Shown in pieces: positions 46,944-52,918 of a stretch of 52,918 nt of DNA. The translations under genes and the position numbers were made by a program. The notes under the pieces were generated by a model. The model did not search any database, had not been told where the DNA came from, and saw only the letters and a program-made list of their open reading frames with translations. Within the stretch, counting starts at the first letter, position 1, and each line of letters starts with the position of its first letter. Source of the stretch: Candidatus Laterigemmans baculatus (GTDB lineage: Bacteria; Planctomycetota; Planctomycetia; Pirellulales; Pirellulaceae); the NCBI RefSeq assembly GCF_010367455.1, contig NZ_WRPR01000045.1:1-52918 (forward strand), in the 5' to 3' direction.

Positions 46944-47830
46944 CGCACGACGCCGTGGCTGCGGAGGTAGGAAGTCACAATCCGTTCGACCGGCTCGTCG
47001 CTGCGGATCTGGATGTAAGTCACTCCCCGCTGCGAACAGAACGAGCGAGCCCCAGCGACAAACGAGTCAACGCCGCGGCGGTAGCGGTTGAGCAAATAAC
47101 CGCTGGCGGTCACCTCGGTTTCTTCGCCATCTTCGGCGTCGACCAGTTTCAGGTCTCCAATCAGCGGCGGGTCGAGCTCTTCGGGGGCCATCACGTGCAG
47201 CAGGTAGACGTCCATCCGGCGGCCGACCAGCATCCGCAGCGCCGACTCGTAGCCGTCCTTATCCATCAAATCCGTGATCAGCAGCACGACTCCTTGCCCC
47301 GGGTTCCGTAGGCAAAAATCTTTGACGCCGCTCGAAAGCGATACGTTGTGGCCCGGCTCGACGCCCGAGAGATAATCGATCATCCGCCACATCGACGCCC
47401 GTCCCCGCAGGACCGGAGCGGCGGCGGAAGGGGGACCCAAGGCGGCAACTTTCACGCGGTCCGCCCGGCAAAGTCCGACGTAACCGAGGGCTGCGGCGAG
47501 CTGTTTGGCGACGTGCAGCTTCGTGGGCGTGCCAAAATTCATCGATTCGCTGGCATCGATCAAGGCAAAGACGTGCAGGTCTTCTTCCTCGAGAAACAGC
47601 TTGAGGAACAGCTTGTCGAGCCGGGCGTAGAGATTCCAGTCGATAAACCGTAAGTCATCGCCGGCGATGTAGCTACGAAAGTCGGCAAACTCGACGCTCT
47701 GACCTTTTCGCTTCCCACGCCGTTCCCCCTTGAGCCGTCCGCGGAAGATCCGCCGCGAGACCAATTCCAGCCGCTCGAGCCGCTTGAGCAACTCAGGCGA
47801 AAGCAAGTCCGTCACCGCGGCAGAGGGCAT
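46940..47830 (-). CDS. DUF58 protein (VWA-related), second copy
   Basis: The 296-residue product starts at the ATG at 47830 (MPSAAVTDLLSPELL); the open frame extends upstream to 48229 only through repeat sequence. GQSVEFADFRSYIAGDDLRF and IDWNLYARLDKLFLKLF are the family motifs, and DASESM near residue 91 the metal site. The positively charged N-terminal run RGRLKGERRGKRKG is typical of DUF58. Overlap with BatA is 4 bases (ATGA). No MoxR gene is directly upstream, which is unusual for such a pair; see the MoxR-like gene at 51748. Confidence 0.9.
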   Translation of the reverse strand: MPSAAVTDLLSPELLKRLERLELVSRRIFRGRLKGERRGKRKGQSVEFADFRSYIAGDDLRFIDWNLYARLDKLFLKLFLEEEDLHVFALIDASESMNFGTPTKLHVAKQLAAALGYVGLCRADRVKVAALGPPSAAAPVLRGRASMWRMIDYLSGVEPGHNVSLSSGVKDFCLRNPGQGVVLLITDLMDKDGYESALRMLVGRRMDVYLLHVMAPEELDPPLIGDLKLVDAEDGEETEVTASGYLLNRYRRGVDSFVAGARSFCSQRGVTYIQIRSDEPVERIVTSYLRSHGVVR

Positions 47831-48599
47831 CGCAGAACCAAGACCCGGGGGAGAAAGGGTACGGGGGGGACAGGACCGCAGTGTACCCGATCCGGGAGTC
47901 GGCATCTGGGAGCCGGCGGGAGGGGCCACGGAAAGACACGGGCCACGGAAGGACACAGAAATGCACGGAAAAGGAGGGAACAGCACGGAAGAAGAGGGAA
48001 CAGCACGGAAGAAGAGGGAGCAGCATGGAGGGCGGTGCTCGTGCTCGTAATCGACAGGGCGCGCGGTGGGGGAACCACGAAGGACACGAAGAGCACGAAG
48101 GAAAGGAGCGGAGCTGAACCGCGGATAGCGCAGATAACGCGGATAGAAGGGAAGGAAGGAACGCTTTCGGAAAATGCGAAATCTCCTGACCCTAGCGGAA
48201 TCTATGTGGGGACCTGATCGGGAAAGCAACCACGAATGAGACGAATCACACGAATGGATGCGCCGAGGGAGAAGGACCGCGGATAGCCCGGAGAACGCGG
48301 ATCAAAGGAGAGGAAGCAGCGGTGGCTCGCAGAATCTGAGATCTCAGATTCTGCTGGCCACGGAACAGCACGGAAGAAGAGGGAACAGCATGGAGGGCGG
48401 CAATCGTCGTGCTCGTGCTCTGCGAAGCGGTGCTCGTCCTCCTCCCCACCTTCCGCGCACTTCCCTGTCCTTCCCTGTCCTTCCCTGCCCTTCCCTGCCC
48501 TTCCCTATCCTTCCGTGCATTTCCGTGTCCTTCCGTGGCTCGTGTCCTTCCGTGGCCCCTCTCCCCGGCCCCCAGCAACCGGCAACCGGCTACCCGATC
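47831..48599. repeat. Repeat-filled spacer
   Basis: This 769-base stretch holds no convincing gene. It contains variants of CACGGAAGGACACGG, GGGAACAGCACGGAAGAAGA (tandem at about 47976-48020, again near 48365-48390), ACCGCGGATAGC...AACGCGGATA (near 48118 and 48279), a second block of GCATGGAGGGCGG, and a pyrimidine-rich run (about 48455-48540) of CTTCCCTGTC units. A 17-base stretch, GGGCCACGGAAGGACAC (47940-47956), is repeated exactly at 52902-52918. Long reading frames through it are likely spurious. Confidence 0.75.
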
Positions 48600-49109
48600 T
48601 TAGAGGTCGAAGTCTGCGGCTTCGCTGCCTTCCTCGGGAACGCTGAAGGTGAGGTTGGTGGTCATCGCGTTGGTGACTTCGCGCGGAAAGATCTGTTTGG
48701 GCGCGTCGGGGCCGCCTGCTTCGGCCATCATCCGCAGTTGTTCGTCGTCGAATCCGGCGTCCTCGCCGCCGGGAGGTCCGCCTTCCCATTTGCTCAGCAC
48801 GATCTTGTTCTCGCCCGGGACCGCACCGGGAGCAAGCTGGTACTTGCCGCTGGCGTCGGTCTCACCGAAAGCGGCGAAGGTCTCGTGGAGGAAGGTGACT
48901 TTCGCCCCTGCGATCGGCTTGCCGTCGACCGTAATGGTGCCGCTGACCGGAACCGTTTCCGGGCCTGTATCCGCGTCGCGGCAGCCGGAAAGCAAGAACA
49001 GTCCGCTGCAGAGGCTGGCAACAGCCACGCCTCGCAGTCCGCGCAATTGGCGAGGCCGAAGGTTGGGGAGCGAAGCCGATCGATGCATGGGGAAATCCGT
49101 CGTTGTCAT
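48600..49109 (-). CDS. Lipoprotein with carboxypeptidase regulatory-like domain
   Basis: The 169-residue product has a lipoprotein signal with lipobox LLSGC near residue 43 (start at 49109; MHRSASLP at 49088 is a possible alternative). VPVSGTITVDGKPIAGAKVTF is the typical start of the beta-sandwich transthyretin-like domain found in many planctomycete lipoproteins. The later part (about 110-155) is acidic and Gly/Pro-rich. No enzyme motif. It is separated from the upstream DUF1559 gene by a terminator, so it is transcribed on its own. Confidence 0.78.
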   Translation of the reverse strand: MTTTDFPMHRSASLPNLRPRQLRGLRGVAVASLCSGLFLLSGCRDADTGPETVPVSGTITVDGKPIAGAKVTFLHETFAAFGETDASGKYQLAPGAVPGENKIVLSKWEGGPPGGEDAGFDDEQLRMMAEAGGPDAPKQIFPREVTNAMTTNLTFSVPEEGSEAADFDL

Positions 49110-49166
49110 GGCTTGTACAAACTGAGAAATGGATAGCGAACAGGAAAGGCAAACAGGGTCATTGAT

Positions 49167-49200
49167 AAAAAAGAAGCCGATGGCCGAGGCCATCGGCTTC
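49167..49200 (-). terminator. Rho-independent terminator
   Basis: On the minus strand, GAAGCCGATGGCC and GGCCATCGGCTTC form a 13-bp stem with a 2-base loop, followed by six T. It ends transcripts from the DUF1559 gene, about 385 bases downstream of its stop, just before the lipoprotein gene. Confidence 0.85.
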
Positions 49201-49319
49201 TCGTGAGCGTCGCGGATCTACCTCAGCCGTCGGCGCTGCTTATGGCAGAACGTCGCAAAACCGTGTGTTGAATCAGCCGCCACGGGCTAGGCTCTGTCGG
49301 AAAACCCCTCTTCCCCGTT

Positions 49320-49443
49320 ACCCTCCCCCCGGGAGGGTCGGGCTCTCGGGCCCGGGGAGGGCTGCGGAACTTCGCCGTGTTGAGGCTCTACGTCCCGCAT
49401 CACCCTCCCCGCTCGTTCCTCGCGACCCTCCCGGGGGGAGGGT
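49320..49443. repeat. Palindromic repeat, family 3, copy 3
   Basis: ACCCTCCCCCCGGGAGGGT begins it and ACCCTCCCGGGGGGAGGGT ends it. It differs little from the copy at 44608. It is flanked by family 2-like fragments (GGGCTAGGCTCTGTCGG before, GCCTAGCGCCCGGCGGCTGA after), also seen elsewhere in the window. The remaining parts of 49201-49583 show no gene. Confidence 0.75.
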
Positions 49444-49583
49444 GTCGTTTCAGGGTCTCTGATAGAGCCTAGCGCCCGGCGGCTGATGAACGAGCCGGGC
49501 AGTGTCTGTCAGAAAGCTACCCTCCCGCTGGGAAGGTAGCGTTCAAGTTTTCTGAATGAGCTTAGCTCCTGCGATCCGGCGGC

Positions 49584-50585
49584 TTAGATATCTCCGAGCA
49601 CTTCGCCGTCGTGGATGTAGGCCAGACGGGCGAAAGTCGTGAAATCCATATTGTCGCTGAGGAAGCGGACCGAGCCGTCGCCCATGGTGAACTGGGCGCC
49701 GCCAGGGTGGTGGCTCCCGAAGATCCAGGCGTACGTGCGGCGTTTGGCGTCGTTGTTCCACGCTCCGTTGATGCTGTAGTTCTGGGCTTCCAGGGCCGTG
49801 GGCTTGATACCGGTGGCCACATCGGCCACGACGACGCGGCCATGGATGCCGGTGTGGATTCCCGACATGCCCCACGGTCCGTAGTGGCTCGAGGTTTTCA
49901 TGCTCCCGCCGGCCCCTTCGCCGAACAGCAGGCAATTGCTGCTGCCGTCGCGCAGGGACGCGAACTTGGCGGCGCCGTCGTTGCCAAACGCCCCTTGCTG
50001 AACATTGTTATTGCACTGTTCGTAAGGCCGGTCGTAGTCGGTGTAGTAACCGGTCGAGAAGAAATAACTGGTGCGAACCGCTTCGCGGCGATCGTAGAAA
50101 CTGGTGCCGCCAGCATTGTAGGTGCTGATCTCGCCCGCCTCAGGGTGCGAGGGACATTCGAGCGTCGCGATGCGGGCGTTGTAGAGCCCGAGGTTGATGG
50201 TGTCGTCGCCCGCAAGCTGCTGTCCGTAAGGATTGGACGCGCCGGCGCAGACATTGAAATTCCAGTTCGCGTGGATCGCTTGCTGTTCCATGAACGGAAG
50301 CATCAAAGCCCAGCCCGTGGTGTTTTTCACCAAGCCTTTGTCGACATGGTAAGTCGCATTGTTGTAGCGTCCCGAGGCGATGAGCGCCGGCGGGAAAATC
50401 TTGAACGTGTCGTGGTAGTTGTGAGCCGCGAGACCCTGCTGTTTGAGGTTGTTCGAGCAACTCATCCTCCGTGCCGCTTCTCGCGCTGCTTGGACCGCTG
50501 GTAACAGCAGACCCACGAGAACTCCGATGATGGCGATCACCACCAATAATTCCACCAGCGTAAAACCCGATCTTCTGGCATTCAT
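49584..50585 (-). CDS. DUF1559 protein with prepilin-type N-terminus
   Basis: The 333-residue product begins with a type IV prepilin-like leader: RRSGFTLVELLVVIAIIGVLVGLLLPAV (G/F cleavage after residue 7; given in two parts). CSNNLKQQGLAAHNYHDTF opens the DUF1559 domain near residue 44. The C-terminus has the family ending: FTMGDGSVRFLSDNMDFTTFARLA. AGGTAGG precedes the ATG. Planctomycetes encode many such paralogs; a pseudopilin or surface role is often assumed but is unproven. Terminator at 49167. Confidence 0.93.
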   Translation of the reverse strand: MNARRSGFTLVELLVVIAIIGVLVGLLLPAVQAAREAARRMSCSNNLKQQGLAAHNYHDTFKIFPPALIASGRYNNATYHVDKGLVKNTTGWALMLPFMEQQAIHANWNFNVCAGASNPYGQQLAGDDTINLGLYNARIATLECPSHPEAGEISTYNAGGTSFYDRREAVRTSYFFSTGYYTDYDRPYEQCNNNVQQGAFGNDGAAKFASLRDGSSNCLLFGEGAGGSMKTSSHYGPWGMSGIHTGIHGRVVVADVATGIKPTALEAQNYSINGAWNNDAKRRTYAWIFGSHHPGGAQFTMGDGSVRFLSDNMDFTTFARLAYIHDGEVLGDI

Positions 50586-50928
50586 TGTCCTACCTCGTAG
50601 GAAAAGAGAAGCTGAAAAAGAAAAGCCGTATGATTAAGACCGCTTCGAATTAAAATTCGAGCAGCGCGCAGCTTCGAATGCGTCGGGTGTTCCACTCACT
50701 CGCCGCTGCTGACCACTGTATTCTGCAGGGAAGCGGTATGGGGAGAATCGGGAGTCGAGAAAATCGAGTTGTGAGATAAGGTCGACGGAGCGAAGGCTCG
50801 ATCCAGTCGGTCCTTGCTTGATATCCTTTCCTCCATCGCGTTGCAAGAAAAATCACTGAAAAAAATTCCCTTTCCTGGGTACGCCGAGAGCCGCTGGAAG
50901 TTGGGGAAGGCTGGTAGAGGAAATAGGA
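50586..50928. other. Divergent intergenic region
   Basis: This 343-base gap separates the DUF1559 gene from the TVP38-type gene. TCGAAT-TAAA-ATTCGA at 50645-50660 is a small perfect hairpin. No other gene or repeat family was recognised. Promoters for both genes should lie here. Confidence 0.45.
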
Positions 50929-51636
50929 ATGGTGGGGGCAGGACGGCAGGGCAGGCTGTGGCTGGGGGGCAGGCTATGGCTGGCGGTGGGAGCTCTCGCG
51001 GGGCTGGCGCTGGTCGGGCTGGGGACAGCGATGGGGACAGGGTTGGGTGCAGGGCCGTCAGCGGAGCAGATCGCGGCCTTCTGCGATCGGGCGGGCGATT
51101 ATGCTCCCTTGGTGTTCATTGCCGCTGGGGCTTCGCTGATCTCTGCGTTCGTCCCTAAGACGGCGGTCTCGGTGTCGGCCGGGGCACTGTTCGGAACCGC
51201 CCTCGGTTCGCTGCTGATGGTGTGCGTGGCGACGCTGGCGGCTGCGGTGAGTTATTCGCTGGCGCGGTGGCTTGCCCGGGAGCGCGTTGCGGCTTGGGCG
51301 GCTGAGCGGCCGCGGTGGGCGGCGGTCCGGCGATTGGCCGGCGAGGGAGGCTTTCGGCTGCAGCTCATGCTCCGGCTCGCTCCGGTCCCGACGATGCTGA
51401 TCAGCTATGCCTGTGGTGCCGCCGGGGCCCGTCCCGCTCCGTTTCTCTCGGCCGCCGCGGTGGCGGTCGTGAGTCAAGTTCCTTGGGTTTACTCTGGCGC
51501 GATCGCCGGCAGTGCCGTGGCTGGGGGAGCCGGAGCGGCCGGTTGGTTCAGCCTGGCCCTCACCGTCGCCGCCTCGGTTGCCCTGGCGGTGTATTTGAAG
51601 CGGTACGCCGAGCGCGAGCTGGCCGCCGTAGGATGA
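50929..51636 (+). CDS. TVP38/TMEM64 family membrane protein
   Basis: The 235-residue product has the VTT (SNARE-associated) layout: an N-terminal helix (about 15-35), FVPKTAVSVSAGALFGTALGS (about 74-94) as the first half of the re-entrant pair, then the Arg-rich cytoplasmic loop, and RLQLMLRLAPVPTMLISYACGAAGA (about 142-168) as the second. More helices follow. Such proteins are lipid scramblases or transporters in other organisms; the substrate here is unknown. GAGGAAAT precedes the ATG. Convergent with the MoxR-like gene at 51748, with a strong hairpin between. Confidence 0.8.
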   Translation: MVGAGRQGRLWLGGRLWLAVGALAGLALVGLGTAMGTGLGAGPSAEQIAAFCDRAGDYAPLVFIAAGASLISAFVPKTAVSVSAGALFGTALGSLLMVCVATLAAAVSYSLARWLARERVAAWAAERPRWAAVRRLAGEGGFRLQLMLRLAPVPTMLISYACGAAGARPAPFLSAAAVAVVSQVPWVYSGAIAGSAVAGGAGAAGWFSLALTVAASVALAVYLKRYAERELAAVG

Positions 51637-51645
51637 GGTAGTCGC

Positions 51646-51712
51646 CATAGTCGCCTTTCGCTCCGCGAAAGTAGCGGTCTGCGCTACTTTCGCGGAGCGA
51701 AAGGCGACTATG
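51646..51712. terminator. 31-bp perfect hairpin between convergent genes (repeat family 4)
   Basis: Arms 51646-51676 and 51682-51712 pair over 31 bases with a 5-base loop (GTCTG). Each arm holds TCGCCTTTCGCTCCGCGAAA. A partial copy of the same sequence is at 41482-41510. A third half-unit, GGAGCGAAAGGCGACTATG, follows directly at 51714-51733. It could end transcription from both convergent genes, although no T-run follows; it could equally be a repeat without such a role. Confidence 0.55.
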
Positions 51713-51747
51713 GCGGAGCGAAAGGCGACTATGGGCGACTGTGGCGG

Positions 51748-52716
51748 CTACAGCTCGTCGTCGTCTTCGTCGTCGCGGTCGGGGTGCAGGGGATCGTCGG
51801 CGTCGAAGAAGAAATCGGCCAGCCCCAGCGGGACGGCGTCGCCGCCGAGGGTCCGGCGTCGGCGTTCGGCGGCCGCTTCGAGATCGAGCGCCTCTTCGCC
51901 GAGGCAGTGCTCGAGGGCTTCCCGCCACGCTTTGTCGCGGCTGATCGGGTGCTCCGGGTCTTGGGCGAGTCGCTTGAGGGCGAACCGCAGCATGTTGATC
52001 CCGTCGCGGGGGGAGAAGTCGAGCCGCAGCTCGTGCGACCGCTGCAGGAACTCGACCGTCATCGCCAGCATCTCTGCTTCGGCGAATGGCAGGTGGTACT
52101 GGAGGATCGCCAGTTCGTCCTGCTTGTTGGGAAACCCGACGCCGAGCGTCGGCTGCAAGCGGCTGAGGATGTAGTCGGGGATTTCGAACGTCGACTCGTC
52201 CTGGTTCATCGTCACCGCAGCCCGGAAATTCGGGGAGGCGGGGATCGTGATCCCGGCGACGATCGATTCGACGTAGCGCCGCTGGTCGAACAGCGGAGCG
52301 AGGCTGGCCCACGACTTTTCGTTCATCCGGTTCCCCTCGTCGAGGATGCAGACGCCGCCGCGGATCATCGCCGTGACCAGCGGCGAGGCGTGGTAGGCGA
52401 TCGAGCCGTTCTGCGAGAGCACCGGCGTGACCAGCAGATCTTCGGGCCGCGTGTCGGAGGTGCACTGGTAGATGTACAGGGGCAGCTTCGATTCGGCGGC
52501 CGCGGCCATCGCCAGTTGCGTCTTGCCGACTCCCGGCGGACCGATCAGCCGCGGCGTCAGCGGCAGATCGCTGGCGTCGACCGTCAGCCAGCAAGCGAGC
52601 AACTGCATCAGGATCTCGCGCTGCCCGATCCAGCCGCCGGTCGTGTCATTCGGGCGGCTCAGCTTCAAGAGCACGCCATCGATTTCAATGTGTTCGGACG
52701 CAGCCTGTTTACTCAT
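51748..52716 (-). CDS. MoxR-like AAA+ ATPase, second and distinct type
   Basis: The 322-residue product has Walker [10 protein letters not shown] (K65), Walker [13 protein letters not shown] near residue 121, a sensor 1 region [18 protein letters not shown], and arginine-finger-like [12 protein letters not shown]. It starts at MSKQAASEH (52716) with AGGGAAGG close upstream. The C-terminus is acidic ([10 protein letters not shown]). It differs from the copy at 28981 in the lid and in its partners: no VWA gene is adjacent. Its type is closer to CbbQ/NorQ-like members, but that is an impression. It is separated from the second DUF58/BatA pair by about 3.9 kb. Confidence 0.85.
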   Translation of the reverse strand: MSKQAASEHIEIDGVLLKLSRPNDTTGGWIGQREILMQLLACWLTVDASDLPLTPRLIGPPGVGKTQLAMAAAAESKLPLYIYQCTSDTRPEDLLVTPVLSQNGSIAYHASPLVTAMIRGGVCILDEGNRMNEKSWASLAPLFDQRRYVESIVAGITIPASPNFRAAVTMNQDESTFEIPDYILSRLQPTLGVGFPNKQDELAILQYHLPFAEAEMLAMTVEFLQRSHELRLDFSPRDGINMLRFALKRLAQDPEHPISRDKAWREALEHCLGEEALDLEAAAERRRRTLGGDAVPLGLADFFFDADDPLHPDRDDEDDDEL

Positions 52717-52810
52717 GCCCCTTCCCTGCTGTGGAACGCCTCCTCCGCCGGGAGGCATCGCGATTGCATCCTAGCCCCTCCCGCAGCGCCGTAACAGACG
52801 ACGACGCGGG

Positions 52811-52897
52811 AGGCGGCAGGCGGCAGGCGGGAGGCGGGAGGCGGGAGGCGGGAGGCGGGAGGCGGGAGGCGGGAGGCGGGAGGCGGGAGGCGGGAGG
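52811..52897. repeat. 7-bp tandem array
   Basis: About twelve copies of GGCGGGA (the first two as GGCGGCA) lie in a row, upstream of the MoxR-like gene at the right end of the window. Copy number probably varies between strains. The array is followed by the sequence GGGCCACGGAAGGACAC shared with 47940-47956. Confidence 0.85.
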
Positions 52898-52918
52898 ACG
52901 CGGGCCACGGAAGGACAC

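Noticed and set aside
47831-48229. N-terminal extension of the DUF58 gene by 133 codons
   Set aside because: The extension consists of translated repeats (Arg/Ser/Pro/Phe-rich) that do not occur in DUF58 proteins. The ATG at 47830 gives a normal start.
52709-52918. 69-codon frame at the right end
   Set aside because: It translates the 7-bp tandem array (Arg-Leu-Pro-Pro-Pro-Ala repeats); there is no evidence that it is a gene.

Overview
The window reads as a piece of a high-GC planctomycete chromosome, most likely from the Pirellulales. The evidence is a set of families that are nearly confined to that phylum: a DUF1501 / DUF1549-DUF1553 / cytochrome-WD40 operon, a DUF1559 pilin-like protein, a likely DUF2617 protein, several DUF58/BatA/MoxR genes, MJ0042-type zinc-ribbon membrane proteins, and intergenic spaces filled with short palindromic repeats. 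No transposase, phage gene, rRNA or CRISPR array was seen. The assignment to genus is open.

Layout. Positions 1-290 hold two abutting palindromic repeats. 290-7109 (minus) is a three-gene surface/cytochrome operon, divergent from a Gfo/Idh/MocA oxidoreductase (7358-8584). 8778-8850 is tRNA-Ala(GGC). 8907-14658 holds mostly housekeeping genes: DUF1294, VOC, AlkA-like glycosylase, hexapeptide acetyltransferase, tRNA-dihydrouridine synthase, a secreted mutarotase and a zinc-ribbon membrane protein. carB follows at 14885-18145.

18309-33668 (minus) is the most striking region: eight genes of one theme, probably in two transcription units. The order of transcription is TPR/zinc-peptidase, DUF4159, then MoxR ATPase, DUF58, BatA/VWA, a giant DUF4175-like coiled-coil protein, a VWA/amidotransferase-like membrane protein, and a caspase-fold protein with no cysteine in the active-site position. 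Four of its junctions overlap by 4-8 bases, and three of these use GTG or TTG starts. It is best read as an envelope complex in which a MoxR ATPase acts on membrane VWA proteins; its function is unknown.

34014-41480 holds a PDZ protein with an acidic Asp-Ala tail, the DUF2617-like protein, a TrpG/PabA amidotransferase, cysK, a gingipain-like C25 peptidase, tRNA-Gly(CCC), pdxA and a LapA-like membrane protein. 41481-44800 holds a composite palindromic element, a small conserved-looking gene with a structured leader that can hide its ribosome binding site, a small membrane protein whose C-terminus is encoded by a repeat, larC and rpmJ. 44802-47830 (minus) is a second, smaller DUF58/BatA pair. 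47831-48599 is a repeat-filled spacer. 48600-52716 holds a lipoprotein, a DUF1559 protein, a TVP38-type membrane protein and a second, distinct MoxR-like ATPase. The right end runs into a 7-bp tandem array.

Repeats are a main theme. At least five dispersed palindrome families occur in more than one copy here, and several copies supply stop codons, C-terminal codons or probable terminators for neighbouring genes.
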